Part shown: positions 35,373 to 48,262 of the stretch, one piece after another
Numbering within the stretch: position 1 is the first letter of the stretch
Layout: each line of letters starts with the position of its first letter
Notes under the pieces: generated by a model
Database searches by the model: none
Told to the model about the DNA's origin: nothing
The model's input: only the letters and a program-made list of their open reading frames with translations
Made by a program: the position numbers and the translations under genes
Assembly: GCF_018143015.1 (NCBI RefSeq)
Contig: NC_054741.1
Coordinates: forward strand, 64,578,697 to 64,642,696
Length of the DNA stretch: 64,000 bases
Source of the DNA: Lytechinus variegatus
Lineage: Eukaryota > Echinodermata > Echinoidea > Temnopleuroida > Toxopneustidae
Direction: 5' to 3'

Positions 35373-36179
35373 GTGAGTGAACACTGTGTTACAATATGTT
35401 TAGAATCCCTGTAAATGACCCACCTTCTTAATCAATCTATTCATTTAATGTCGATTTTCTATTTTTGCAGTTATCATGCTTTCTTATGAAGTCGATATTT
35501 TCTAAAATAAAATTTAAATGCTTCTAAAATATGGAGTGGTATTTGAGTGTTGATATGTGACTCTACTGCTACAACTCTGCATAGGCCTACGTGTTTGCGA
35601 TTATTAATTACTTCGACTAGACGTATGCTCAAGCCTCAAATTCTACTAAATTTACCCAATTTTAATTTCTAAAAATGAATAATTCAATAATTCTTGTTGA
35701 GCAAAGTAATGAATTACATGCATTACCTAATACGTTTTTTTAAATCGACAATAAAAAAGAATAAAAAAGAATAAGAAATGGCATTGCCATTAGTGAGCTG
35801 TGCCTGTGACCGAATGTGAGTGACTGTGTGCTGTCTGTGTGGCAATGCGATAAGGCTCGGTGTGTGTCGGTCGCGCCGGCCTCGAGCAAAAAGTGTGTGG
35901 CTGGCTGACAAGACTGCAATATGACTGACTTGCTTGCGACTGTGTGAGTGACTGATGATGTGTGCGAGTGACATCACTAGGAGAAGCACATAGCCAATTA
36001 ATTGGAGACTCACATGTCACACTCGCCAATCAATGCAATGGCAAAAATTGTACATGGTCATGGATGGATTGGATTCAAGGTTGTCTTCCAATTTATATTA
36101 GAACAGGTGTTGCCTTGGTGGTCTGGGATCATTACAATTTACAGGGCCAGGGTCAGGGTCAGGGACTGAGTTTTCATAG

Positions 36180-37290
36180 ATTTCTCCACACAACAAGAAA
36201 TCTAGGAAAGTTCATTCACCTGTCAAGATAGTGTGCTAGGACCTAGGTTATCATGTCAATGTAAACATCCAGGTTTTGGAAGACAGCAACTTGAGCAAGT
36301 CATGAAAATTTGACGGTGAACTGGGGGGAGTTGAGGTCACTGAAATTAGTTTTTTGACACTCTCAATTGCCGTCTGTGTCCGGCAGTGGTAAAGTGAAGA
36401 AAAAACTGTCCTTATAAACAAGGACAGTCTCTATTTATCAATCAAGACATGATTTGTCTTGGTTTGAGGATATCCTTGTTTTCTGGGACAATCCCAATTT
36501 TTGGACCGCCGCCTCTAGGCTAAGTCTAATGCTTATCGGACTTTGGAGAGAGTAGTTCTAGGCATAAGCTAGAATTTTTGCTTTGCTATTCCTTTAATAA
36601 TGAAAATGTTCAAGAAATCAACAAAAAGATGATTATTTACACCCAAAATGTCTGAGGTTAGATGCCCATTTCATTTGTCTTGTGTACATGTATAGATGAT
36701 AACCAAAATCCTTATGAAAACGAAAGTATTCTAGATGGTGAATTTCAAAGGGGTAATTTTCATTCTATCAGAGATGCTGGTCAGAAAATTGGCCAGCTTA
36801 CAGGGACTGTCTCAATTTTAAAAGATTCCTCTGCAAAAGATATCTAGGAAAGTTCATTCACCTGTCAAGTGCCAACAACAATCAAGTGTGCTAGTTAATG
36901 TAAACATATCAGGTTTCATAACAAGATTATTGGATGACGGCAAGTAGTGAAAAATAGATTTGGATTCATTAATTTATTGTCCTGTATGGAAATTCACTCT
37001 TTTACAAAATCTACATACATTATTTACATAGATCATACTGCACAACAATTCAATTAGTATACATTCATATACACATAGATCGTGAACTTGGGGGAATTGA
37101 GGTCACTGAATCTTTTTTTAGCACTCCCCGAAATTGCAGCTGTGTCCCGCAGGGGTAAGTGAAAAAAATAACTCCCCGTAAAGGACAGTCTCAATTTATC
37201 AAAACATGATTTGTCTTGGTTTATGAGGATATCCTTGTTTTCTGGGACAATTCTAATTTTTGGAGTTTTGGACCAGCACCTCTCCTGTTA
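36180..37290 (+). repeat. Diverged segmental duplication in RPL6 5' intron
   Basis: 36195-36540 recurs at 36840-37290. Shared in order: TCTAGGAAAGTTCATTCACC, TGTAAACAT..CAGGTTT, GAGGTCACTGAA, then AAACATGATTTGTCTTGGTT-like and ATATCCTTGTTTTCTGGGAC blocks. Spacing is about 650-780 bases and the copies differ by many indels. Confidence 0.75.
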
Positions 37291-37844
37291 ATGGGAATCT
37301 TATATCAAATTTTCACTTGTTGCCAAGGCCAGGTAATCCTTTAACAGCAAAAGTAAACAAAGGAAATTGATCTCTAAAACTGGAGACTTGCTGAAATAGC
37401 TACCCAAATTCTATAACATAGTCTTTGATATTGGAGGAGATTATCTCCCACATGGGAGACTGTCTCATATTGGCACTGCACCACTATATTTCATCTAAAC
37501 CTAACTCTGAAGCAAAGAAGCATTATCAAGGTGCTATCTGCAGGCATTATGACAAGGGAAAAAAAAGGAATGTAAGTGCTCACTTCCATTAATTGAATAT
37601 TCATTTTCCCTGTTCTCTAATATCACCAAACCTTCAAAAGTCTACCGTATTCCTTGTAAATATCTATATTTTTTTTCTATAGAAAAAAAAGATTGAATAG
37701 ATCTATTGCCATAGACTTCCTGATCCTGAGTAGGCTGTGAGGACTTGACCCTTTATACTATATTACGGCAGGTGAAAAAAATGTAATTGTTCAGTACTGG
37801 TTATCTTCAAGTAGTACTACTTCAAATAATTTTTTCTTTATAGC

Positions 37845-40800
37845 ATGGGAGACGACAAACCGAAGAAGGGGCACACCTCCCGTCAGAAATGGATGACGGG
37901 TGGCATCCCAAGATACAGCCGGTCCCAGATGTACAAGCGAACAGCCATGTACAAGAAGAAGAAGGTAATGAATATTGATTATCCACTGCCTTAGTTAAAT
38001 TCCAAGCAAAAATGTTTATACTTTTTTTTTGGGGGGGGGGGGGGCCTGGAAGAGGGATGTGTCTTGCATCTAGATTGAACAATAGGTTTTCATTTTGAAA
38101 CGGCATATGATGGATATTTAGTCATTGCCAAGTTATATATATTTTTGTTTGCGACAATGAAAAGGTAAACTTGTGGCTTTACCTTGAGCATTTACAGACT
38201 TTCACTTTTTTGTCAAGAATGTTCGAATTGCTTTGAATTATGGAGTCACATTTTTTATAAATAGTTGTTTGGTGTTTGATGGAAAATGAAACAAATGATT
38301 AAGTAATACTTGCTGTGTTCATTGGCATTTCAATAAAGATTTTACATTTCTGAATGCTATTTTGTGATAGTTGTGCTAAAATCTGAAGGTGATCATTGAT
38401 GGAATTTCCTTTTGGGCATTTCACTTAGAAACAGATTGAGAACAAAGTTTATACCACTAAGTATTAAAGTATGAATTAATTGGATCTTTTATGTCTCTAA
38501 ATTTTCATATAAAACAATTAAAAATCAAATTAATCTTGCGGGACTGAAATTGAAATGAATTGTTAATCCTATGAATCACTTCTACAGACTGTTGTGAAGA
38601 AGGAGAGGAAAAGGAAACCAGCTATGGTTGAGAAGCAGATCGGTGGTGAGAAGAATGGAGGTAAACGTCTTGTCCGTGTCAACAGACTGGTGAGTGTCAT
38701 GGTGGCTTGTAATCAATTTCTTATTGTACATTTTGAATGCAATATATTGTAATACTCTTATAGAAATATGTATTTCTCTGTATGTTCTTTGTGTAGATAA
38801 AATTATAAAGGGTGTTATATTTGTTAGTAGAAGCTGTGATATCACTTTACTTTGTAATCCTTACGTGAACAAAAACGTGCATTGTTTGTTGCGATTTTTG
38901 GGTGTACTCGTTATGTAGCTCTTAATTGGTTCACATGGTAAATTCAGAGAAAATAATTTTTTTACATATTTTTTTAAATATATATTTCATTTCATTCATT
39001 TTCATTTTTCATTAGGATTTTTGTTATGTTCAATCTTGTAATTCTACTTTGCATTGATGTATGTAGTGTACAATTTAAACCCCTGGGACTCAAATTATTA
39101 TTTTGTCATAGATTAACCTCAAGGAGGATGGGGGGGGGGGGTCATGAACACTAAAAATTATACACAGAGAGCCTTTTGCATCAAAAGAAAGTATGAATTT
39201 TGAATCTTTCCACCTATAGCCTCGTTACTATCCAACTGAGGATCTGCCCCGTAGGTTGAACAACCGCAAGAAGCCCTTCAGCCAGCACAAGTCCAAGCTC
39301 AGGCCATCCATCACCCCGGGTACTGTCCTCATCCTTTTGGCTGGACGCTACAAGGGAAAGAGGGTTGTTTTCCTCAAGCAACTTGCCTCTGGTCTCCTCC
39401 TTGTTACAGGTAAAAAGAACTAGATTTTTGTGTGTTTTTTGTTTTGCAGGAAAAATGTGGAGAGGACATTCAGCATTTAACCGGTTCATCTTTTGTCCGT
39501 CCTCACATTGTGGTTTCCACACAATAGCTGGAAAAATAGAAGACAGAATTTTGTCACTCATTGTGTTTGGTTACATAACAGTATTATGCAGGTCAAGTTA
39601 AATTTTGTGACTAAGGCTAAAAGCTGCAGCCTATGTATTGCTTTTCATGTGATAAACATGGCTATCTGTCTGATGGATAAACAAAATGTCCAGCTTTCTT
39701 TTTTTTTTGCCTGAAAATAATGAGAAAAGGATTAGATCTCAAAGAAAGTCGACTTATGTAAGTCTTCCCTGTAATTCCAATTATCATTGAGTTATTCCAT
39801 TTATTTTTTGTATTAGATTATCATTCTCAAGTGTTGAGAGGATATATAAATTAAATTTCAAAATATCTTACATTACTTTTTTCATGTGAACTACTCTATG
39901 ATTTACATTTTACCCTGTTACCAGGTCCCTTCGACCTGAACGGTGTACCACTGCGCAGGATCAACCAGGCTTACGTCATCGCCACCCAGACCAAGGTGGA
40001 CATCAGCTCTGTCAAGCTTCCGGAGAGATTAAATGACATCTACTTCAAGCGCATGAAGCTCAAGAAGCCACGTGGACAAGAGGGAGAAATGTTTGAGTCT
40101 GAGAAGAAGGTATGCTCTTTTTTTTTTTCTGGTTAAAGGGGAATCCAACCCAAATAAAAACTTGTTTTTATAAGGAAATGAAAAATCTGACAAGTTGATA
40201 GGTGAAAATTTGAACAATATTGGACAAATGACAAGAAAGTTATGAATTTTTAAAAGTTGTAAATACTGGTAATCACTATACCCATGGAGACTTATATTGG
40301 CCGCATATGGGATGTCATAGTGATGTAAGGCAAGGACTACTGTTCCATGTACTCCAATACATATTATGGCTAGAATGTCATTTTTCCCAAAAGATTTATA
40401 TCAAACTATATTTTTCTTTTACCGAGGGCATAAAACAATGTACTACCTGGGTTATATTTAGATTACTGCCCCAGGGGAATGGGTACTTAGGAGAAAACCA
40501 CAAATCCCTGATAATAAAGTACATGGCCTATGGGGAAAGTTGTCCTTGCCCCTTGTCATAATTTACTTACCCAGTTGCCAAATTGAAATCTACTACATAG
40601 TATTAGTGATCTCAATTTCAAAGCAGCTATAACTTTTTTATTGCATGTCAAATGTCTTTCAAACTTTCACAATTCTGTTTGATTTATTTTTCTCCTTCCC
40701 AACACAACATTTGATGGCCAAGGCTGGATTCCTCTTTAAATATTTTAAACTTGGCTTAAGTTACGCTTAGAGCACATGATCTGTGTGGTATCTCTCAAAG

Positions 40801-41759
40801 ATATGTGACTAAATATTGCTCTTAATCCTAATAAGACTTGGGGGGGAGTCCAACATTTTTCGCGATAAATCTGCCACGCAATTTATTTTTGTTGACTGCG
40901 TCGCTTACTGACTTTTTACTAAATTGCTACCCCCGGGTATGGTGTTCTGAAATTACACAACATTTCACAAGTACATGCAGACCCTAAAGTGGTAAAAAAA
41001 CATGACTTTGTACAAATCCAATGTGAATAGTGTTTTAAGCATTATTTAGTTAGAGCATATCTTATGCAGGAATTACTATAATTCATTAAGTGAGATTTTT
41101 TGCAGGATTTGGTCTTCTAGATAATGCCAAGGGTAACGCACATGCCTATTTTTGTTGCGATCGACAGCCGAGATCATAAAGTGAGTGGAGTTCCCCCTCC
41201 CTCGTCTTCTTGGGAGTTGAAATAGCCCAGTCTATGAGGGGTTAAATTCTCAGTGTGGTTTATAATACCCAAGTCTTTTGATGTGATCACGCTCATGGGA
41301 CACATGCTTGTGCTGTCTCTGAGATTAAATGATAAATATGATTTGGTACTTTAGCATGACTTTTAGTCTGACTTGAATTTGTGTGAAACATCCCACTGTG
41401 CAGTTTGTCTGCAAGGGTCCAAAAATTCCAACACCATAAGATGGTTGTCAGGAACTTTTGTCTCCATGGAAACTACTTGAACCTACAGTATGTAGAATTT
41501 GAAATAAACCTAGAATAGCATTTAAGATTTTAACTGAGATTTGACCCAATGTTAAAGAAAATGGGAGTAACAAAATGTGCACAATATTCTTTTGCATCAT
41601 TTCTAGGAGTACACTGTTTCTGATGAGCGCAAGGAGGACCAGAAGGCAGTCGATGGCCAGCTTATGCCTCTCATCAAAGGAGTTGACTACTTGAAAGGAT
41701 ACCTCCAGATGGCTTTCTCACTCAGTAACAAGCAGTTCCCACACAAGATGATCTTCTAG
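37845..41759 (+). CDS. RPL6: 60S ribosomal protein L6 (eL6), complete
   Basis: Structural protein of the large cytoplasmic ribosomal subunit. Coding exons: 37845-37964, 38588-38689, 39220-39409, 39925-40109, 41607-41759; 249 residues, all phases consistent. Family signatures: [17 protein letters not shown] at the N-terminus, [12 protein letters not shown] (74-85), [19 protein letters not shown] (91-109), a KOW-like segment [18 protein letters not shown] (115-132), LLLVTGPF, and the C-terminal FPHKMIF. It is shorter than human L6 (288) because the lysine-rich N-terminal extension is mostly absent. The ATG lies directly after the acceptor at 37843. ATTAAA at 41948-41953, or AATAAA at 42245-42250, could be the poly(A) signal. 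A TTAA-bounded element sits in the last intron. No convincing C/D snoRNA was found in the introns. Confidence 0.97.
40137..40735. mobile_element. TTAA-bounded palindromic element in RPL6 last intron (599 bp)
   Basis: TTAA on both sides (40133-40136, 40736-40739). The ends are AGGGGAATCCAACCC and the near complement GGCTGGATTCCTCT. Arms carry ACAAGAAAGTTATGAATT and a mirrored CTATAACTTTTTTATTG. Non-coding. Confidence 0.85.
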
Positions 41760-42376
41760 AAACCTTGCTGCCAGTGCGGACAATCTAGCAAGAAACTTGG
41801 AAGAAACTGTAGATCACAAACAAAATCACATTCTTAACTCACACACATGAACCTGTGCAGCAGTAACAAAAGGAGTCAATTATCTGATCGGATCAAGTAT
41901 CACGGAAGCAACCCCATCCCATGGTAGACTGGAATAACATGTAAAACATTAAAAACTAACAAAAAAATTACAATGCTGTGTCCTCATTTTTATTTCATGC
42001 TGTTTATTTAGAATGGATTTATTTGGATCTATTTATATGGAATGTTTGGTGTACATGTATACAGGAGGTCCTATTTCTAACAAGGGGGCATTGCAAAAAT
42101 TTGGAATCAATTGTAAGTCAATTTTGGTTCCTTGAATTAATCATATTTGCAATTAATTGCAAACTTTGATCTATTGCTGGTCTGCTTCATGCCAAAGTGA
42201 AGTATAGATTTATTATTTAAGTATGAAATTTTCCATTTTTAGTAAATAAAAGGCTTTAACAGGAGGAAATTATAATTTGTAAACAAATTTTGGCATTATT
42301 CCCAAGTGTTTAAGATCGCATGCTCGATCTGTAATGAAATCAGTCAGAGAAATTTTTGAAACCATTTGCATATTAA

Positions 42377-42771
42377 AGGTAAATGCTAGTTTTGGTAACG
42401 ATATCAAAATGAGTTCGTACAGAATCCAATGAAATGACCACTAAAGTGTCTGTGTGTATAAATAAAACGCATGTGCCAAAGGATTCTGGAAGAAATTGTG
42501 TAATTGCTGAGAAATCAGCAAATAAGCACGGGATTCGGGTAGGGCGTCGGGCCCGACGCCCTGAGCAATAATTATATATTGTCCCACGTGCGCTTATCTG
42601 TGTTGGGGATTTTCGGTGTGAACATTTTTCAGCGTAGATTTCAAGATTTCACAAAGTCCAGTTAATGTAACTGTACCAGATCTAGATCCTCGATGATATA
42701 CTTGCAATTAAGCCTTGTTTTACAGACTTTCTCATGAAATCATTGTTAACTGCAACTACTGGAATTTCTCT
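42377..42771 (+). mobile_element. TTAA-bounded interspersed repeat, copy 2
   Basis: TTAA flanks both sides (42373-42376, 42772-42775); 395 bp. Closely similar to 6642-7033. It contains the perfect hairpin GGGCGTCGGGCCCGACGCCC near 42541-42560, which is absent from copy 1. Confidence 0.85.
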
Positions 42772-42775
42772 TTAA

Positions 42776-45420
42776 TGAGTTGGAAAGAAGGGGATGGAGG
42801 GTATTTGAATTCCAGTTTATTGTGACTTGGCCGTAAACCAGAATAGCCTGGCGATTGAGTCGCTGCCTGGAAAGCACGGCGAGTTAAAAATAGCTGTTAT
42901 ATTCTTTTTATTCAAACCATCTATATGTAGCTGGTACAAAAAATTTTAAAACGGTCATTTTCGACTCGCTGTAGAGAAAATGTGACCGAGGTATAAGTAA
43001 CACACATAGGGGCATATAAATCTATATGGTTACGTACGACTGTATGACCAGTGACCATGAGCAGAAATAACAGGGTTGTGCCCCCCCCCCCCCTTGAATT
43101 TGATTTTTTTTGTAGGAACCTATGGGAGAGGGTTGCCTCTTTCTGCCAAAGGACCTATAAACTCGTTTATTCACTGCATACTGGGGACCCTTTCTTGTAT
43201 TGCCATGAGTGTAATATGAAATCTGGTTAAAATTGTTATAACATATAGCTCCCACTATGTTAAAAAAAGGGGTACAAATTTGGAGTCTCTCATTTAGTAC
43301 AAGAAATGGGCTCCGTAACACAAAGGTTTGCGATAGATTGCAAATATGAAAGAACCGCACTGATTGGTCCCTGGTCAGAATTATAAACCTAATGCGCGTG
43401 TGACATTGATATTGATTGGTCAGTTCATTAAGCGATTGATCGCCAATCTTTGTGTTGTGGAGCAATGGTCACCATTCTAGCATGAAGTTTATTACATTAC
43501 TAGTAAATCATTAAAAAAGAAAGAAGAAAAATATGTGTGTGTGAATGAGAGAGGAGAGGGAGAGAGAATTTAGGATGGTGGAAACTGGATACAAAATGGT
43601 TGGAAAGAGATATGAACAACTAAAAAGGGGTAGATGTGTTGGACAACTCGGTTCTGTCAAACTGAAATGAACCGATATAAACGATAAATAGAGAGGTGGG
43701 GATTAGGATTAATGGAAAGATGGATAAAGCAGAAGAGAGGGAGAAAGAGACATGAAGAGTTTGAACGCTACTGATGGTACGATGAATGAAGTATAAAAAA
43801 AAATTAAAAAAGAGTAGGGGAGAGAGAAAGGATACAGAAGCATGCTTAAAATCGGAATAAAAAGAATGTTAGGTGAATTCTATTTTTCTCAGGAGTAGCT
43901 TGTGTTTCATAAGTTAACCAAGTTTTGTAAGCATTGCAATAAAACCAGGATGAAATCACCCCTTGTGTTGTTACGAATTCTCCCCCCCCCCCCGTATCAA
44001 TATCCGCTAGACACGCTCTATTGCAGCTGCCCACCCTAAAACTCTTCTGTCCCAAAGTCAAACACTTCTCTTCATCCATGGAGGTAATAGATCCATGCTT
44101 CATCCATCTTCATATAAAAACACCAAGGACTGCTCGGCTGTTTAGCTCCCAACGTGTACAGCATTAATTCATATCTGATAAGCTTGATGTAAAATTATTA
44201 ACCCTAAAATGACTGGGTTATTTGAGATGTATTGAGGACGGGGGGGGGGGGGGGGGCGTGATGGCCCTCCTGATCGGCCGCAACTCGCACTGAAATTTGG
44301 CACGCACATTCTTTACCACATAAACTACAAGCCAGTATTTATTTATTATGAATGAAATATTCAAATTTATTTGTGTAAAATATTATTTGCATATGTAACG
44401 CCCAATTGCACTTCAAATTTTCGTTATTTCCCGTCATCTTTGTAATCTAATTTAAAGTTTTCCACTAAGAAATATTGCGAAAGCCAATTTTTTCTTTATG
44501 TATTTCTTTGTTTTTTCATCTGTTGTCTTTTATTTTTTCAATGGAAATTATTACAGACCATTTAACAACTAAATTTAACCCTAAATTAATTAACCCAGCC
44601 AATTATTAGAAATATATATAATCACCCTCTTATGAATTTCTTCTCCCATAGACTTTGTACACAAAGTATAAAATAGCCATTTTCGGCTTGACATTGTCTG
44701 GTAAAAAGTCATGTGGTGTCGTGATGCATGTGTATGTCGCGTATTTATTCTCAAAAGTTAGGTGAGACGTCAAAGAAAAAAATCATAAAATTTTGCGGCG
44801 CTATCTTTCTGCGGCTTTTTGGAAATATTTCGCGAATCGTTGATGGGGGCCCAGTCCTTTCAGGGTTAATTTTATTATGGTTTATTATGTGGCAGTTATG
44901 GGCCACTTTTCACCATCTTATGGAAACATCAGGCCCAAAGAACAATCTAATAAAAATGCTTATGATTCCTGGATATGGTTTAAAGTTTTACGTTAAGTTA
45001 CTACTTACGCACGTCTGGAATACGTTCTCAGTCAGCTACAAAGGGATAGGGTATGGGGCTAGCTCCATTGTCATTTATCACAAAGGGGTCACTAGTCGTG
45101 CATGAAGTCATTAGTAAAGTACGAACAGCTTTGTGAAACGATCCCCTGATCTTGTGCTTTCCGCTTTTTGTAGATTTGAATTATCGTGGTTCACAAGCAA
45201 ATGAAATGAAATTCAGTTCTATTCAAAATATGATTAAGGTTGTAGGAAATGACCCCCTCTCCTTATTAGAACCGCTATTCAGGAACAGAAGTGGACGTGG
45301 CAGAAGTCATCTTGACAAGATAACGTATCTCACCATGTTGACATTCAACTATGTCTGCAGGGCGAGATGATGTTAACGCTAAAAATGTCGACAATATCGT
45401 CGAGTAGGTCAGCCTCAGGC
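42776..45420. other. Intergenic spacer between RPL6 and the coiled-coil gene
   Basis: No exon recognised. Contains GA-rich DNA at 43535-43840, poly-C/poly-G runs near 43080-43094, 43981-43994 and 44240-44256, and the end of a GTTTCAT-type element near 45060-45145 (GCTTTGTGAAACGATCCCC). Confidence 0.6.
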
Positions 45421-45424
45421 AACT

Positions 45425-45610
45425 ATTTGACGTCACAATAAGTATGACGTTAGGGGTACGTTTTATTTTGGGGAATACCCCTGGTGCTGCGCACACGCGT
45501 ATCACGCGCGCAATCTTGGACGCGATTTTAAATAAGTGACGTCACGAATGTAAACAAATAACACGTGCGAGTTCCATCGGTCTATCTGCAAAGTGGTTGA
45601 AACAAGGAGG
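45425..45610 (+). promoter_or_regulatory. Candidate promoter of the coiled-coil gene
   Basis: CpG-rich against its surroundings. Two perfect CRE sites, TGACGTCA, lie at 45428-45435 and 45537-45544, with a CRE-like TGACGTTA at about 45444. An E-box CACGTG lies at 45562-45567. An ATG with a following splice donor begins at 45611. Assignment to the downstream gene is inferred from frame compatibility. Confidence 0.5.
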
Positions 45611-45635
45611 ATGACACCGGCGACATCTTTTAAAG
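45611..45635 (+). CDS. Candidate first coding exon of the coiled-coil gene
   Basis: AGGAGGATGACACC begins a short frame, MTPATSFK, that ends at donor GTAAAG (45636). It leaves one base, which fits either 48039-48109 or 48855-48891. It lies just after a CRE/E-box-rich region. No homology supports it; the evidence is splice sites and phase only. Confidence 0.42.
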
Positions 45636-46835
45636 GTAAAGAAAATTTATTATAGAAATGTGGATTAGACTATGTGTGGAATTTTCTGCTTCCATAGTAT
45701 CAGATAAGGCCTAACTTGAAATGGAGGTAAAAAAAGTTATGTTTGGCCCCAACAGTTGGGGCGTGTGTGTGTGTGTGTTGTCCATTCTCTTGAGGTTCCA
45801 AGTTCTTGAAATTACCGTCTTGTAACAAGTCCGCTCATGACATCACTGAGCCCTAGAATGCATGATCGTATGCAGCGGGGGGGGGGGGAGCTGCCCCTGA
45901 AAAATTTTGAAAAAAAAATAAATTTTTTACTGAAGATTTTCACAAAATTCACCTAAAGTGTGCACAAAATCCATCAATTTCACTTTACAAAATACAAAAG
46001 CACCTCAATGACAAGCTCGGTCCCTATGCTTTTAAGTCCCCCCCAAAAAAAAATACATGTGCTGCCCCCCCAGCGAAAAAACTTTCTACGTAGGCCTATG
46101 GCCATGCTAGAAAGAGTATATTAAATTTGGGGGCAGGGGGGGGGGTCAATGTCCCCCTTTTGACCAAAACAAAGATCATCATGGTAGGCCTACACATCTC
46201 TGTCCTCTTTTACACGGGCTAAGACATGTTGAAAATGGTTCCTTTCCCCCTTCTTCTTTTTTTTCTGGGGGGGGGGAGCGGGAGTGACCAAAAGTGAAGT
46301 GATGACCTTTTTCACTCGTCAGCTTTTAAAAAGGAAAAAGAGAATTATTATGGAGTGATTATTTTTTTTGCCTACTTCCTCCGTGTTCAGAATGCCACCC
46401 CTGTCTATACAAACATGTCTACATCTACTTCTGATATGAATCTAGGCCTATGGCAAGTGTTTGAACTGATGGAAACTTTTTGAAGTATACTTGAACAAAG
46501 ATAACATGGGGCTGATTTGTTCTTATCTTTCCCCAATCGATCTCGCGCCATATTAACCTTCTACTCATCGAGCCCACAACATTCATTTAAAGTGTAAACT
46601 ATGTCATGCCATCGATTTTGTTAATTTTTTCGTCATTCCTTCACAGTCCTTCTGGACACCGGCCATCCTTTCCCTCCTTATGCTAGCATGCTACCAACTA
46701 TCTCTCTGTTGTCTCTTCTTCTTCTTCAACCTCTTTATTTTTCAATCATTTCCCCCACATGATCCCATATCTCACACACATCAATCGACTCATTACTACA
46801 TGGATGCATGGCAATCCATTTGTTTTGGTAAGGTC

Positions 46836-47215
46836 CCCTAAGTCTGCGCAGTGCCCCTCGTCTGCGCATATTCATTAAAAAATCCGACTCAAAATGGTGG
46901 AAAAATAATGAATTTCGGGCATTTCATATGACGACCTCAAAAATTCTCATCAAAATCTTCGAATAGTGTGTAAAGTGAATGGGTGCGCAAACATGGGGCA
47001 TCATCCCTTTGTTCAATCTGAAAATGACTGACCGAGGTTTTTTTCCCCAAGAACATGAAATGATATATTTCAATTTTTTAAATGGGATTTTGGATACAAT
47101 TACTCATAGAAATATAAGGAACATTATCAACTGATTTGTTTGGTGAAATAAGAAAAAATAATGAACAATCTTAAGTTAAATTGTTAGGTGCGCAGACATG
47201 CCCCTCCCCTTCATA
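46836..47215. repeat. Interspersed repeat with TCTGCGCAGTGCCCC-type ends
   Basis: Starts AAGGTCCCCTAAGTCTGCGC and ends GTGCGCAGACATGCCCCTCC, which gives loosely inverted ends. A rearranged relative lies at 3462-3690. Confidence 0.6.
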
Positions 47216-47635
47216 ATTATGTATTTGATGGGGGACGGTGTTCAGAGAGAGATCTAATGGATCTGAATGAATATCAACAATGGCAAGAGCAACAAAACGT
47301 GTAAATGAGTTTTCATTCTGCTTTCATTCTTTGTAAAGTAGTGAACATTTAGACATTATGGAGCATAGATGGCCCATCGCACAACCTTGTGTTCAGAGAT
47401 AGATCAGTCGAGTCAAAGTCTAGACCTTGAAGAGCATCAGGAAAATTCCATTTATGATACAAGGTTTACCAGGTCAACGTCTGGAATTCTGTAAGTTAAA
47501 AGCTATGTTCTAAATCCCTTTAAATTCGGAGAGTCACCACATCTTCTATATCAACAAGTGCATGCTTATAGAACATCCATTTATTTCAATGCAGGATAAC
47601 AGAGCATTGTCAATTAAATGCCTTGCTCACGGGCA

Positions 47636-47708
47636 TAGGTGCGGCGGCCCGGGATCGAATTCCAGACTTAATAGTCAGGCTCCTTAGACCACTCAGCCAC
47701 GGCACCTC
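47636..47708 (-). repeat. tRNA-like SINE head
   Basis: On the minus strand GGTGCCGTGGCTGAGTGGTC is an A-box region and ATTCGATCCCGGG a B-box. A 5' GGTGCCG can pair 6 of 7 with CCGCACC at the 3' end. The anticodon arm is poor and there is no type II variable arm, so a tRNA-derived SINE is more likely than a working tRNA gene. Confidence 0.5.
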
Positions 47709-48038
47709 GCATTATTGAGCCCTGTTACGATAAATATAACCATTATTGTGAGGACTTGATAATTTAAGATTTTTTTCATAGAAATGACCACCCCTTGACC
47801 TCTTTAAATCGATTTCAATTATATCAGTTTGTTTTTATTGTTATGAATGGATGAAAATACGATATAGTTAATATATAAAAAAATAATTATCAGTATTGTT
47901 CTATTATAGTATAGATATCTTTTCACCACTATTCCTTGCCCTTAAATTATGATAATGTCTTTTATTTAACTTTAAACTTGAACATGACCTTTGCATGTGT
48001 ATTTTCTGTATATTTCTCGTATTTCTTGTATTATTCAG

Positions 48039-48109
48039 GCGGTTTGGCTCAGAAAGTGAAATCAAGCGTCACGAACATTCACATGATGGAAATGAAAACA
48101 GTAATAAAG
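48039..48109 (+). CDS. Possible alternative exon of the coiled-coil gene
   Basis: A long pyrimidine-rich tract ends TTATTCAG at 48038, followed by an open 71-base stretch (GGLAQKVKSSVTNIHMMEMK when joined to 45635) and the donor GTATCG. Its exit phase is 0, so the next exon would have to start at 48860 rather than 48855. May be alternative or spurious. Confidence 0.3.
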
Positions 48110-48175
48110 GTATCGTTGCAAATCGTTAAAGATTTTTTTAATGATGATATGAGTCTAATAGGGGTGGGGTAAGTA

Positions 48176-48262
48176 GTGGTGGTGGTGGTGATGATGATGA
48201 CGACGACGACGATGATGATGATGATAGCAATAACGATGATAATGATCATCATGATGATGCTA
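48176..48262. repeat. (GAT/GAC)n microsatellite
   Basis: GGTGGT, GATGAT, GACGAC and GATGAT triplets in succession, about 85 bases. Confidence 0.9.

Noticed and set aside
35723..36029. Two overlapping minus-strand frames rich in Ser/His/Thr
   Set aside because: They cover TGTGTG/CTGACTG-type low-complexity DNA; no homology.
37965..41606. Search for snoRNA genes in RPL6 introns
   Set aside because: No pair of C box (RTGATGA) and D box (CTGA) with flanking stem was convincing; the longest intron is mostly a TTAA element.
43022..43465. 147-codon minus-strand open frame in the spacer after RPL6
   Set aside because: No recognisable motif, poly-G near its end, no splice context; chance frame.
44728..45105. 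125-codon plus-strand open frame
   Set aside because: Membrane-like stretches are chance AT-rich codons; it runs into the end of a GTTTCAT-type repeat and has no family resemblance.
47636..47708. Possible functional tRNA-Leu on the minus strand
   Set aside because: A- and B-boxes are present but the anticodon arm and variable arm do not fold; treated as a SINE head.
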